A stretch of DNA of 64,000 nucleotides from Burkholderia thailandensis E264 (GCF_000012365.1 NC_007650.1:992001-1056000); one strand, 5' to 3'. Counted from the first letter of the stretch, positions 1 to 9,575 are shown. Numbers and translations: made by a program. The notes: a model not told the origin generated them from the sequence alone.

Positions 1-778
1 GGTCTATTTTCCGGCGATCGGATTCAACCACGACAAGCGCGATACGGATGGCCCGCGCGCGTTCGTGCTGTTCGGGCTGAACGAGGCGGCGATGCTGCGC
101 GATGCACGCACCGTGAAGGAAGGCGCGAAGACGGGCGAGCTCAAGTTTCAGATGATCAGCAAAAAGGAAAACTGCGCGTCGATGGCGCTGCGCGTGCTGC
201 GCGCCGGCGGCGCCGAGCACTTCGTGCCGTTTACGGCCGCATGGATCTCCGAGGATCCGAATCGCGCGCACGCCTATGCGCTGGCCGTGCAGGCGAGGAT
301 CGACGCGCTGAACCAGCAGCGCGCCGACGTCGAGCGCCACTGCGCTCGGTTGCGCGGCAGCGCGTCGGTGCGGCAGGCGTGGCGCGCGTTCTCCGAGGCC
401 GGCAATGCGTCGGGAAGCCCGCTCGCGGACCAGGCCGGCCGCGGGCGAGCGTCGGCGCACACGCGGCAAGCGCGGCTCGACGAGCATGCGCGCGAGGTCG
501 AGCGAATCGGCGCGTCCTTCGCCGAGCTGTCCGCCGGGCGATCCGGCAAGCATCGCGATCGGGCGGACGCGGACCTGGCCGATGCGATGAAGCGTTGCGC
601 GCCTTCAGCGCGCGACGACGTCGCGGCGCTGACGCGCAAGGCGAGCGTGCTCGTCGAGACGCTCGGCCGGCATCTCGACGCGCCGCCGCCGAGCGATTCG
701 TCCGCGCTGAGGATGCTGGCCGCGCACGCGATGATCGGCCGGATCGAGGCGTTCATGGCGGACGCGATCGCCGCCTGA
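1..778 (+). CDS. bopA: BopA, type III effector (C-terminal part, 5' end outside window)
   Basis: The reading frame is open from base 2, so the gene begins upstream of the window and only about 258 C-terminal residues are visible. BopA is the Bsa type III effector related to Shigella IcsB, a fatty-acyltransferase/Cys-protease-like protein with a His-Asp-Cys triad that helps evade autophagy. The segment [21 protein letters not shown] is the type of sequence that carries the catalytic Cys in the IcsB/RID family; its TGC codon is at 173-175. The rest, from about base 290, is Ala/Arg-rich and predicted helical. The assignment also rests on context: a CesT-like chaperone and the bprB-bprD-bprC regulators follow in the known bsa order. 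The His and Asp of the triad would lie outside the window, so activity cannot be judged here. Confidence 0.82.
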
Positions 779-887
779 GGATCGCACAAAGATCGCAAAA
801 GGGCCGCAAGGCCGCAAGACCGCATGAAGATCGCATGAAGGCCCCGCGAGGCTCGCGCAGCCGTGCGTTGCGCCGCTGCGCGCGGCC

Positions 888-938
888 GATTCGATGCCGA
901 TTCGATGCCCGGATTTCGATGCCCATGATATCGATGCC
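888..938 (+). repeat. Degenerate short tandem repeat before bicP
   Basis: The octamer TCGATGCC occurs four times (891, 902, 916 and 931) in the 181-base gap between bopA and bicP, just ahead of the bicP ribosome binding site (GGAG at about 945). It may be a slippage product or a leader element. No function can be assigned. Confidence 0.5.
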
Positions 939-959
939 TGAGATGGAGAACCCCGAACG

Positions 960-1415
960 ATGAATACGCACACCGAATGGTTGAACGCACTGAGCGAGGC
1001 GGCGGGCGTGCCGCTCGACTTCGACGCGCACGGCCAGTGCTTCGTGCTGCTCGATACGCAACTGATGATCTCGATTCGCGACCGGCCCGACGCGCTCGTG
1101 CTGTACGGAATGGTCGGCGAGTTTGCCGAGCATGCGCCGGCGCAGTGCTGGAAGCGCATGCTCGCCGTCAATCTCGACTTGTCGGAAGCGGGCCATGGCG
1201 GTCTCGGCCTCGATGACGAAACGGGCGCCGTGATGCTGATCGAGCGCGTCGCGACGGCGAATCTCGGCGCGCGCGAATTCGTCGACGTATTCGGCGCGTT
1301 CGCGTTGCGCGTCGAAAGCCTGATCGGCGCATTCGAGCAGGCGGGCGCGTACGACGCCGACGCGCGGGGTCTCCCGGCGGATTCCAGCGCTGCGGCCCGC
1401 GTGTTGCGCGGCTAA
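960..1415 (+). CDS. bicP: BicP, CesT-family type III secretion chaperone
   Basis: A 151-residue acidic protein with the size and organisation of class I type III secretion chaperones (Tir chaperone CesT family): N-terminal helix (NTHTEWLNALSEAAGVPL), beta strands around FVLLDTQLMISIRD, and a C-terminal helix. The family binds an effector near its N-terminus and keeps it secretion-competent; in the bsa locus this position is held by BicP, the BopA partner. It follows bopA by 181 bases. GGAG about 10 bases before the ATG supports the start. Family membership is clear; the exact partner is inferred from position. Confidence 0.8.
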   Translation: MNTHTEWLNALSEAAGVPLDFDAHGQCFVLLDTQLMISIRDRPDALVLYGMVGEFAEHAPAQCWKRMLAVNLDLSEAGHGGLGLDDETGAVMLIERVATANLGAREFVDVFGAFALRVESLIGAFEQAGAYDADARGLPADSSAAARVLRG

Positions 1416-1649
1416 AGCGGCGAGGCGGCGGCCGTGCCTGATTGCGGCGCACGATGCCCGCCGGCACGCGGTCGCGCGCGTCGCTCGATGCGCGCATGAA
1501 CCGGCGAAACAGATCTGAAATTTTCCGGTGATGTGCGCGCGCTACGTTCAAGGACATGCGCCGGCGCGAAGGGCGCGCGCTCCGTTCGGGCGACGCGTCG
1601 CACGGGCGGGCGCGCCGGACAGGATGCATCGGAGCAACAAGAATCGATT

Positions 1650-2321
1650 ATGGTCGTAGAGAGAAAGTGTGAAAGGGTGCTTGTCGTCGACAGCCATCCG
1701 ATCGTGCGCGACGGCATCGAGGTCGTGCTCGGCAAGGCGTATGCGGGAATCGACGTGGGCGGCGCGGCCGACATGGCCGAGGCGAGCGATCTGTGCGGTC
1801 GCGATCGCCCGGATCTCGTGCTGATGGACGTGATGCTGCCGGGCGACGATCCGCTGCCGGCGATGGGCGAGATCCTGCGCGCGCATCCGGGCCTGCGGTT
1901 CGTCGTGTTCACCGCGCTCGGCTCGGAGGCGCGCGCGGCGGAGGCGATCCGCTTCGGCGCGTCCGGCTACCTGCTGAAGTGGTGCAGCCCGGACGGCATC
2001 GTGCAGGCGATCCGGCGCGTGATGGCGGGGCGCGTGCACATCGACCCGTCGCTCGACGAGGCGAGGGTGGCGTCGGCGGCCGGCGGCCGCGCGCTCGCCT
2101 CGCCCGTCGACGAGCTCACGCGGCGCGAAAAGCAGGTGCTCAAGCTGATCGCCGACGGGATGCGCAATCGCGAGATCGCGTCGCTGCTGAACATCAGTCC
2201 GAAGACGGTCGATTGCCATCGGCAGCGGCTGATGCAGAAGCTCGGCGCGCGCAACGTCGCGAACGTGATCCACTGGGCGTATCGATACGGATATGCGAGC
2301 GCGTGCGTGCCGGCGATGTAG
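1650..2321 (+). CDS. bprB: BprB, NarL/LuxR-type response regulator
   Basis: A 223-residue two-domain response regulator. The receiver domain (residues 5-125) shows VVDSHPIVRDGIE, the phospho-acceptor Asp in LVLMDVMLPGDD, and a WC-containing end of the domain (LLKWCSPDGI, where the family Lys follows the leucines). The C-terminal GerE/LuxR helix-turn-helix (about 155-215) has LTRREKQVLKLIADGMRNREIASLLNISPKTV. No sensor kinase is adjacent. In bsa loci this position is bprB. I took the ATG in front of VVERKCERVLVVD; a GGAG sits rather far upstream (about 15 bases), so the start is moderately supported. Confidence 0.82.
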   Translation: MVVERKCERVLVVDSHPIVRDGIEVVLGKAYAGIDVGGAADMAEASDLCGRDRPDLVLMDVMLPGDDPLPAMGEILRAHPGLRFVVFTALGSEARAAEAIRFGASGYLLKWCSPDGIVQAIRRVMAGRVHIDPSLDEARVASAAGGRALASPVDELTRREKQVLKLIADGMRNREIASLLNISPKTVDCHRQRLMQKLGARNVANVIHWAYRYGYASACVPAM

Positions 2322-2545
2322 CGCGGGGCGGGGGCGGACGCGGCCGCCGCGCGGTGCGGCATGTCGCGAGGGCGGCCGTCGCTCCGGTTCATGCCGCGCG
2401 GCGCACGACACGTGATACGCGACGCGACGCGCGGCGGCGCCTGCACCGCACGTCGCGCGAGGCCCGGGGAGCGGTTCGTGAAAGTGCCGCTTCGGCGCGC
2501 GCCGGACAATGAACGCTCGCTCATGTTCACGACAGGAAGGACATC

Positions 2546-2989
2546 ATGAAGCTCAATGGAATGACCGCCGCGCAATCGCAACACCGTCATCGCGCGATCG
2601 AACGGCAAACGCCGGGCAAGGACGACGGCCGGCGCGCGGCCGGCGTCGCGGACGAACGCGAAGGCCGGACGATGAAAGGCGAGATCAAGGCGATCCGGAT
2701 GGACGTGCTCAAGGAGATCCGCTTCAACAGCGCGGTCAGCACGCCGGTGCTGCTCGCCAAGCGCAACCGGATCGCCGCGAACATTCGCGAGGTCAGCGAG
2801 AAGATCGACCGGAAGGGGCTGTTCGGCAAGATGTTCGAGGCGCTCAAATGCGTCGCGCAACGCGGCCTGTATCACGACCGGCGCGCGCTGAGAAAGCTCG
2901 ACGCGTTCGTCGTCCGGCATATCGGCGATCGCCCTGAGGACCGCAGGTTCAAGGTCTTGCCTGCGCAGCTTCGGCGCCCTGCGCCGTGA
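2546..2989 (+). CDS. bprD: BprD-like small regulator of the bsa/T6SS region
   Basis: A 147-residue basic protein with a strong ribosome binding site (AGGAAGGACATC before ATG). There is no recognisable DNA-binding fold; the middle (residues 42-110) is predicted helical, rich in Lys/Arg/Ile, with a single Cys. I identify it by position: between bprB and the AraC-type bprC, where B. pseudomallei-group genomes have bprD, a small regulatory protein essentially restricted to this group. The strong RBS and unbroken frame support a real gene. What it binds cannot be told from the sequence. Confidence 0.65.
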   Translation: MKLNGMTAAQSQHRHRAIERQTPGKDDGRRAAGVADEREGRTMKGEIKAIRMDVLKEIRFNSAVSTPVLLAKRNRIAANIREVSEKIDRKGLFGKMFEALKCVAQRGLYHDRRALRKLDAFVVRHIGDRPEDRRFKVLPAQLRRPAP

Positions 2990-3223
2990 TCGCGACGCGC
3001 CCGAGCCGCGCCGCCGCGCGGCCGGCCTGCGTCTGACGGACGCAAGCGGGCGGGGCGGCGCGGGACCTCCCGCGCACGCCGCGCGTGCCGCCTGCCGATG
3101 CGTTGCCTGAGCGGGCGGCCGCGCCTGCGTCGCGCGTTACGCAACGCTCGCCTGCGCGACAGGCGGCCCGCACGGACGCTTCGCAAACGCGCTTCCAAGT
3201 CGCACCTTTCACGGGCCTTCAAC

Positions 3224-4285
3224 ATGGCGAAGACGCACGCGCCCGGCAGCGGCACGCTGCTGCGGTTCTTTTCGACCGACGACATGCCGCTCGCGCGCGC
3301 AGCGGCGTTCTGGAGCGCGCACGTGTTCCACTGCGAGGATGTGCGCGCGGAGCAGGCGCGCGCGTTTCACGGGCACGGCTTTCTCTGCCGGTGCGAGCGC
3401 GGCCGGTTCGTTCGTTTCCGCGGCGCGTCGCTCGATGCGCGGATCAGCGACGCGTGGCTGAGCGCCGCGACGGCCGACGCGCACGTGACGATCTGCGCGC
3501 TGCACGCGGGCGAGTGCACGGTCGAGGCGCCCGGCTTGCCGGATGCGCGCTTTCGCGCGAACGATCTGTTCCTGCTCGACGGCGGCCGGCCGATGCGCGT
3601 GCGCTGGGACGAGCCGTGCTTCAGCGCGCTCAGACTGCCGCGCGCGTCGGTGGCGCGCACGCTCGGGCAGGCGGCGATGGATGCGTCGCCGAGCTCGGCT
3701 TCGTTGCAGGCGGCGCGGCTCGCGCCGTTTCTCGCGGCCGAGCTCGCGCTCATCGGCGGCCGCGGCCCGGCGCTGTCGTCCGACGAGCTCGATTACGTGC
3801 TCGCGCGCGCGGCGGACCTCGGCCGCGCGCTGCTTCAGGCGGCGCTGTCGGCGCGCGTGCGGCGCGGCGCGCCCGCGCGCGCCGACCGGCTGCAGGCCGC
3901 GTATCGCTACATCGAACAGCATCTCCATCTGCCCACGCTCACGCCCGAGCGGATCGCCGATGCGATCCATTGCTCGCGCACGCAGCTCTATCGCCTGTTT
4001 CGCCACGAATCGCAGACGGTGAAGGCCGCGTTGCGCGACGCGCGGCTGAACCGCAGCCTCGGCTACCTCGAGCGGCCCGAGCTCGCGCTTAGCATCGGCG
4101 AGATCGCGCACGCGTGCGGTTTTCCCGATCAGTCGACGTTCGGCAAGCTGTTTCGCCGGCGCTTCGGAAGGACGCCGGGCGAGGTGCGGCGCGCCGCGCG
4201 GGGGCGCCGCGATGAAGCCGAGCCGCCCGACACCGCGCAAGGCGGCGACGCGGCGCAAGCACAGGCGCAGACGCTTCAACGATAG
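3224..4285 (+). CDS. bprC: BprC, AraC/XylS-family activator
   Basis: A 353-residue AraC-family regulator. Residues 10-210 form a cupin-like sensing half (AraC-binding-like type: FFSTDDMPLARAAAFWSAHV). The C-terminal 100 residues hold two helix-turn-helices: HLPTLTPERIADAIHCSRTQLYRLFR and LSIGEIAHACGFPDQSTFGKLFRRRFG, the latter with the classic family signature. BprC is the bsa-encoded activator reported to switch on T6SS-5 genes, linking type III to type VI secretion. The ATG before AKTHAPGSG was chosen because upstream sequence has no family similarity; the RBS is poor. The end overlaps the convergent deubiquitinase gene by 10 bases. Confidence 0.85.
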   Translation: MAKTHAPGSGTLLRFFSTDDMPLARAAAFWSAHVFHCEDVRAEQARAFHGHGFLCRCERGRFVRFRGASLDARISDAWLSAATADAHVTICALHAGECTVEAPGLPDARFRANDLFLLDGGRPMRVRWDEPCFSALRLPRASVARTLGQAAMDASPSSASLQAARLAPFLAAELALIGGRGPALSSDELDYVLARAADLGRALLQAALSARVRRGAPARADRLQAAYRYIEQHLHLPTLTPERIADAIHCSRTQLYRLFRHESQTVKAALRDARLNRSLGYLERPELALSIGEIAHACGFPDQSTFGKLFRRRFGRTPGEVRRAARGRRDEAEPPDTAQGGDAAQAQAQTLQR

Positions 4286-5595
4286 ATCGCGATTTCGATC
4301 GCCATGCTGCCCAGATTGGGGTTGAACGCCGGCAGGGCGAGCAACTGCTGCTCGGTGACCGGTGTCACCTGCGCGTCGTCGATGCAATACCAGATTCCAT
4401 CCCGTTTCACATAGGCGACATAGTGACCGCCCGCGTTGTAGTCGAACGCGACGAGCCGCTCGTGGTTCGGCAGCGCCGCGTAGTCGAACGGCCAGCCGTG
4501 CAGCCGGAACGCCCTTGCGTCGGGCGGTGCGTAACGGATTGCATCGGCGTCGCCTGCCGGATGCAGCGGCAGGCGCAACGCCGTCAGCACGTCCAGCGTA
4601 TGCCCCGGTCCGCTGTCCGGAATCGCCGCCGTCGCGCGCAGCGCGGCAACCGCGGCGTGCAGCCGCGCGTCGAGCTCGGCGGCCGGAGCGGCATCGTAGC
4701 GATCGAGCAGCGTGCGCACGGCGGGATCGACGGCCGCGTTCGACACGATGTCGTCGAGCGCAGCCGAATGCACGGCCAGTTGCAGCGCCGTGTTGATGAA
4801 GCAGGTTGCGCCGAGGTTGGGCAGCCCTCGCGGCGGCGTGGTGGGCGCGGTGTCGAATTGGGCCGTCAGCGGGGACGCCGACCGCTCGCCCGCCGCGCTC
4901 TCGATGCCGGCGGGCACCGCGATCTCGTAGCGGCTGTTCGACTGGAGCGGCGTGAGCGGCGCGAACGCGAGCCGGCGATCGCTCAGCCACGACCATGCGC
5001 CGATGGCGACGCTCGCGCGATTGGGGTCGTACAGCGTCACGCCCGCGACCGAGTGCGGCGCGATCGCGCGATCGAACTCGAGCACGATCGTCGGTCGTCG
5101 CAACGCCGCGTGCGTCGGCGCGACGCCGGCGGATACGACGGCGGGCGGCGCGGCGGGCAGGGTGGCCGGCGTCGAGCCCGATGGCACGTGTCCGGCGGGC
5201 GGATGTGCGATTGCGGCGTTCGGTTGCGCGGCCGCCGGCTGCGCCGGATACGCGAGCTGCACGGTCGGCGGCGCGAACGCGTGCGCGGCGGACGCGCCCG
5301 ATTCGTCGCCGCCGCCGCCGCATCCGGTGAGCGACGCGACGCTCAGCGCGAGCGCCGCGCCGAAGCGGCGGGTCGACGGCAGGCCGCGCGCGGGTGCGGA
5401 CGGCGCGCGGGTCGAACCGCAGGCGGCGCACCGACCTGGCGGCGCCGCATCGGCGCGGGCCGCCAGTCGAGCCGCGGGCGAAGTTCCGGCGGCGGCCGCG
5501 CGCCGTGTCGGGGCGGATTCATCGGAGCGAACCGCGCGGCGAGCCGAGGACGGCGCGCCGCAATGGGCGGAGTGTTTCGAGGGGCGTTTCATCAT
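4276..5595 (-). CDS. tssM: TssM, secreted USP-like deubiquitinase
   Basis: A 439-residue protein matching the B. pseudomallei TssM deubiquitinase, which removes ubiquitin from host signalling proteins and dampens NF-kB and interferon responses. Residues 1-80 are a low-complexity Ala/Arg extension. Residues 76-92 read as a signal peptide ending in a lipobox (VASLTGC, Cys92). An Ig-like domain spans about 165-250. The catalytic domain has the USP Cys box GLPNLGATCFINTALQ (Cys265) and the His box NAGGHYVAYVKRDGIWYCIDD (His391, with the Asp-Asp at about 406-407). The name collides with the unrelated IcmF-type TssM next door. A large hairpin separates the two, and published work has this enzyme leaving by type II rather than type VI secretion. 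The start is uncertain: the N-terminus is unusually long and the RBS weak. Confidence 0.9.
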   Translation of the reverse strand: MMKRPSKHSAHCGAPSSARRAVRSDESAPTRRAAAAGTSPAARLAARADAAPPGRCAACGSTRAPSAPARGLPSTRRFGAALALSVASLTGCGGGGDESGASAAHAFAPPTVQLAYPAQPAAAQPNAAIAHPPAGHVPSGSTPATLPAAPPAVVSAGVAPTHAALRRPTIVLEFDRAIAPHSVAGVTLYDPNRASVAIGAWSWLSDRRLAFAPLTPLQSNSRYEIAVPAGIESAAGERSASPLTAQFDTAPTTPPRGLPNLGATCFINTALQLAVHSAALDDIVSNAAVDPAVRTLLDRYDAAPAAELDARLHAAVAALRATAAIPDSGPGHTLDVLTALRLPLHPAGDADAIRYAPPDARAFRLHGWPFDYAALPNHERLVAFDYNAGGHYVAYVKRDGIWYCIDDAQVTPVTEQQLLALPAFNPNLGSMAIEIAIYR

Positions 5596-5638
5596 GGCAA
5601 GGCGGAAAAAGGCTGAAGGGGAACGTCATCGGAGCCGG

Positions 5639-5671
5639 CGCCCCGGCGGCCGCGCACGCGCCGCCGGGGCG
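5639..5671 (-). terminator. Strong hairpin between tssM(IcmF) and the deubiquitinase gene
   Basis: A perfect 12-base inverted repeat (5639-5650 with 5660-5671, loop 9) lies just past the stop of the IcmF gene. On the minus strand it is followed about 20 bases later by CCTTTTTCC. It could terminate or attenuate the T6SS operon before the deubiquitinase gene. Confidence 0.55.
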
Positions 5672-5684
5672 AAAGTCCGGTAAA

Positions 5685-8600
5685 TCAAGGGCGCATGCCG
5701 CCGTCGCGCGCGGGATCGCCCCAGCACGCGCCGATGCGGCGGGGCAATCCGGCATCCGGCGTGCCCGATGGGGCCGATGCGCCCGGCGCGGGCGATGGCG
5801 ACGATCGGGACGATGCGGACGGTGCGCGCGCGGTGTTCGCCGGGTTCGCCGGGTTCGCGGCGAAGCCGCCCGCACGCGCGATCGCGGCCGCGCCGCTGTC
5901 GCTTGCGCCGTCGTCCTGCCGGCTCGCGATGCGCCGCTGCCGCGCGATGTCGTCGCGGCGGGCGCGTTCGAGCGCGTCGATCCGCTCGACGTGCGCGAGC
6001 AGCGCGTCGTGCCCCGAGAAGTCGTAGCGCACGTCGACGTGGCGCACGCCGAGACGTTCGAGTTGCGCTTTCGCATCCGGGAAATCGCCGGGCGTGAAGC
6101 GGCGCACGCCGTAGCGGAAGTCCTGGACGAAGCGCGCGATGCCGAGCGGTCCCGCGTAGCGGCGCGTGAGCGTGACGCCGCCGAGCGCGATGCGCAGCGT
6201 CGCGTCGCCGCATTGATCGGGTTGCCAGTCGATCCGCTCGGACACGCGCAGGTTGTAGTTCGCGAGCGTGCGCGCCTGCGGCGCGCATTGCAGTGTCAGC
6301 ACGGTCTCGAACGGCCGCGCTCGCGCTTCCGGGTTCACGTCGGTCGGCTGCGCGACGATTTCGATGCGCACCGTCTGCGCGCGGATCGCGTCGATCTGCT
6401 TGCCGAGCGAAGCGATCCGCTCGTCGAGCTCGGCCGCCGCCTGCTGTCGCGCGCGCTGCTCGTCGGCGCGCCGCGCCTGCGCGACGCGCCGGGCGGCCGC
6501 GTCGTCGACGAGCGGCAGGAACGCGTCGGTGAACGGCAGCCGGTAGCCGAGCGTGTCGACCGCCGACGCGCGCGCCGCGCCGACGCGCACGAACGGTTTC
6601 GCCGGGCCGTCGACGAACGCCCAGAACGCGCCTTGCGGGCCGTACAGCCGGTCGTCGGCGTCCTCGCGCGTCGCCGCGCGCCTGAGCGGCCACAGCACGT
6701 CGCGTTCCCAGTCCTCTTGCAGCGCGCACGACGCCTGCCGCTCGACATACGCGATCACCGCGTGCAGCGGACCGCCGACGAGGCTCCAGACGACGTCGCC
6801 GCCGACATCGCGCTCGCCCGCGAGCCGCTTGACGTCGCGCAGCGCATCGTCGGCCGCGCGCATCGCGGATGCCTCGACGGACGGATCGACGCCGAAGCCG
6901 TGGAAGTCGGCCGCGAGCCGGTACGCGGCGCCGGGACCCGCGAGCGCGTCGGCGGCGAGCGCGGCGACGCGCCGCTCGTAGTCGACGAGCGCGTCGCGCA
7001 GCGCGGCGTCGCGCTCGAGCGTGCGCCGGCCTTGCTCGGGCGCGCCGCCGAGCGCCTCGCGCAGCGCGCGGCCGCCGCTGCGCGAGATCGAGCCGAGCGC
7101 CGCGCCGAGGCCGCCGCTCGCCGCGGGCACGCGCGCGGGCGCGAGCATGCGCGACGCCGTCCGGACGAACCGCAGCCACGGCGGCAGCGCGTCGTCGCGA
7201 ACTGATTCGAACTCGCGATCGACGCGCGCGAGCAATGCCGCGAACGGATCGCGGCGATCGGCAATCGTGTCGATCACCGCGCGCCATTGCGCTTGCGTCG
7301 CGAGCCCTTGCTCGCCCTGCGGAAAACGCGCGACGAAGTCGCGCCACGCGTCGATGCGCCGCGCGCGATACCACGTGTCGAACGCGTCGCGATGGAACGC
7401 GAACTTCGGCCGGTTCGCGACCGCTTGCGCCATCTCGTCGAGAAACGCGTCGATCGCCGGACGATGCGCGGCCGTCAGCGCGGCGGGAACGCGCGCGTCG
7501 CGCGGCTCGGGGGGCGGCGTGCGCGGCGCGGCGGCCGGCCAGAAGTCGGCGAGCGTCACGTCGCGCGGCGCCGATGCGTCGGGCAGCGCGAGCAGCCATG
7601 CGCCGTCCGGGTCGCGGTACGCGAGCCGTTCGAGCTGCGCCTGCGCGGCCGCGATCCGCGCGGCGAGCGTGGCGTCGTCGGGCGCGCTCCACGCGATCCG
7701 GTCTACGGCGAGCGCGCCGATAAGCGCGGACAGCCTGCCGGTGCGATCGCTCGTGTCGCCCGAGTCGCCGGTGTCGCTCATGCCGCCGGCGCTCCGCGCG
7801 CCGTCCGCGCGGCTTGCGCCGCCGCCATCCCGCGCGCGCGCGAGCGCCGGCGCGGGCATGCGCGCGAGCGTCTCGCGATCCGCGCCGCGCCGGCGCGCCT
7901 GCATCAGGTTCACGTAGCGGACCAGATTGCGGATGCGCACGGCGATGTCGCCGTCGTCCGCCGCGCGCGCGCCGCTCGCGCCGTCCGGCTCGCCGAAGAG
8001 CAGCCGGTCGGCGGCCGGCTCGATCGCGCGTCGATAATGCGCGATGTAGCGGCGCTTGAGCTGCGCTTCGAGCCGGCCGACAGGCGTCGCGTCGGCGATC
8101 GGGCGCGCGAGCCGCCGCACGAGCCGCCGCTCGTCGCACCGCTCGACGTCGGCGATCACGCGAGCGATCCGCGCGAGCGTCGCCGCATCGTGCGCGAGCT
8201 CGCCCGTGAAGCGCGGATGCGCGGGATAGTCGCGGCGGATCAGCTCGACCGTTCGGATGTCGCCGACGAACGACGCGCTCATCAGCAGCCCGGCCGCGAC
8301 GCACGCGAAGAGCCACGCGGCCAGTGCGAGACGCCGCGGCGTCAGCCGCGAGCGGCTCGGCCGCTCGACGGGCCGCGACGCGTCGCGCTCGCCCGGCAGC
8401 ACGCGCGCGAACACGTCGTGCAGGAACAGGCCCGCGTCGCCGGGCGTGCGCGCCGGCGCGGCGTCGAGCCAGTCGGGCAGCGTCAGCGACGGCGCGCCGC
8501 CCGCCTGCCGGCCGCTCGAGAACAGCAGCCCGCGCAGATACGGCGTTTCCTGATAGACGTTCGGGCCGAACGCCGCGCGCGCGAGCGCTTCGAGCGCGGG

Positions 8601-9575
8601 CCGCAAGCGCGCGAGTTCGTGCGGCAGCATCAGCGCGCGCGGCGACGGCGGCTCGCCGCGCGCTGCCAGCGCGATGCGCAGCGCGGCGAGCCGCGCGTCG
8701 ACATGCTCGAGCGCGTGCGCGACGAACGCATCCGCATCGTGATCGCCGAGATAGCCGAATGCGCGCTCGCGTTGCTCCGGCGCGAGCTGCGCGGCCCATT
8801 CGTCGAAGCCGTAGAGCCGGTCGCATTGCGTGACGAGCACATAGACCGGAAAGCGCCGGTCGAACAGGCGAATCAGTTGCTCCAGCCGCTCGCGAACCGC
8901 GCAGCCGTCGATCGTCAACGCGTCGCGATCTGCGGTGACGAGGCGCGGCGCATCGATCGCGACGACGACGCCGTTGATGCCCCGGCGCGCGCGCGCGCGG
9001 CCGAGCTGTTCGAGCAGCGCGCCCCATGCGCGGCGGTCGTCGTCGGTCGCGTCGGGCTCGGCGAAGCGGCCCGCGAGGTCGAGCACGACCGCATCGTCGA
9101 AGCACCACCAGTCGCAATCCTCGGTAGGGGCGAGGCTCGCGTCGTGGCGCGCGCGCCGCAGCGGCGACGCGATGCGCGCGCGCGCGAGCGCCGTCGTCTT
9201 GCCCGCGCCCGCGCGGCCGATCACGAGATACCAGGGCAGCGCGTCGCGCGGCCGGCCGCGCAGGCCCGGCGCGGGCGCGGCGCGTTCGAGCGCATCGAGC
9301 GCCGCGCGCCAGCGCGCGACGACGCGCCGCAGCGGCGCGTCGCGATCGGCGGGCAGGCGCTTGGCTCCGTCGAGCCTCGCGAGCTGCGCGCGCGCGCGAA
9401 CGGCGCGCAGCGCGCGTCGCGCGACGCCAAACAGCGGCCAAACGGCGAGCGCCGCGCAGAACACGGCGGGCGCGCCCCACCACGGCCAGTCGAAATAGAG
9501 CGCGGTCGCCCAACTGAGCGCGGCGAGCGCGATCAGCGCGGCGATCCGCGCGAGCATCGAGCAAAGCGTCTTCAT
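5685..9575 (-). CDS. tssM: TssM (IcmF), T6SS inner-membrane complex protein
   Basis: A 1296-residue IcmF-family protein, the inner-membrane and periplasmic pillar of the T6SS membrane complex with TssL and TssJ. There are two transmembrane segments at about 8-27 and 34-52, then a cytoplasmic NTPase-like domain with an intact Walker A (GRAGAGKTT, 120-128). A third transmembrane segment follows (LALAAWLFACVAAGLLM), then a long periplasmic part ending in the beta-rich C-terminal domain that binds TssJ. Length fits the family (about 1100-1300). The start ATG overlaps the tssL stop (ATGA), indicating translational coupling. Very long antisense frames here are GC-driven shadows. Confidence 0.93.
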   Translation of the reverse strand: MKTLCSMLARIAALIALAALSWATALYFDWPWWGAPAVFCAALAVWPLFGVARRALRAVRARAQLARLDGAKRLPADRDAPLRRVVARWRAALDALERAAPAPGLRGRPRDALPWYLVIGRAGAGKTTALARARIASPLRRARHDASLAPTEDCDWWCFDDAVVLDLAGRFAEPDATDDDRRAWGALLEQLGRARARRGINGVVVAIDAPRLVTADRDALTIDGCAVRERLEQLIRLFDRRFPVYVLVTQCDRLYGFDEWAAQLAPEQRERAFGYLGDHDADAFVAHALEHVDARLAALRIALAARGEPPSPRALMLPHELARLRPALEALARAAFGPNVYQETPYLRGLLFSSGRQAGGAPSLTLPDWLDAAPARTPGDAGLFLHDVFARVLPGERDASRPVERPSRSRLTPRRLALAAWLFACVAAGLLMSASFVGDIRTVELIRRDYPAHPRFTGELAHDAATLARIARVIADVERCDERRLVRRLARPIADATPVGRLEAQLKRRYIAHYRRAIEPAADRLLFGEPDGASGARAADDGDIAVRIRNLVRYVNLMQARRRGADRETLARMPAPALARARDGGGASRADGARSAGGMSDTGDSGDTSDRTGRLSALIGALAVDRIAWSAPDDATLAARIAAAQAQLERLAYRDPDGAWLLALPDASAPRDVTLADFWPAAAPRTPPPEPRDARVPAALTAAHRPAIDAFLDEMAQAVANRPKFAFHRDAFDTWYRARRIDAWRDFVARFPQGEQGLATQAQWRAVIDTIADRRDPFAALLARVDREFESVRDDALPPWLRFVRTASRMLAPARVPAASGGLGAALGSISRSGGRALREALGGAPEQGRRTLERDAALRDALVDYERRVAALAADALAGPGAAYRLAADFHGFGVDPSVEASAMRAADDALRDVKRLAGERDVGGDVVWSLVGGPLHAVIAYVERQASCALQEDWERDVLWPLRRAATREDADDRLYGPQGAFWAFVDGPAKPFVRVGAARASAVDTLGYRLPFTDAFLPLVDDAAARRVAQARRADEQRARQQAAAELDERIASLGKQIDAIRAQTVRIEIVAQPTDVNPEARARPFETVLTLQCAPQARTLANYNLRVSERIDWQPDQCGDATLRIALGGVTLTRRYAGPLGIARFVQDFRYGVRRFTPGDFPDAKAQLERLGVRHVDVRYDFSGHDALLAHVERIDALERARRDDIARQRRIASRQDDGASDSGAAAIARAGGFAANPANPANTARAPSASSRSSPSPAPGASAPSGTPDAGLPRRIGACWGDPARDGGMRP

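Noticed and set aside
1168..1629. Minus-strand Arg-rich frame opposite bicP and its downstream gap
   Set aside because: No RBS, extreme Arg content, antisense to a clear chaperone gene.
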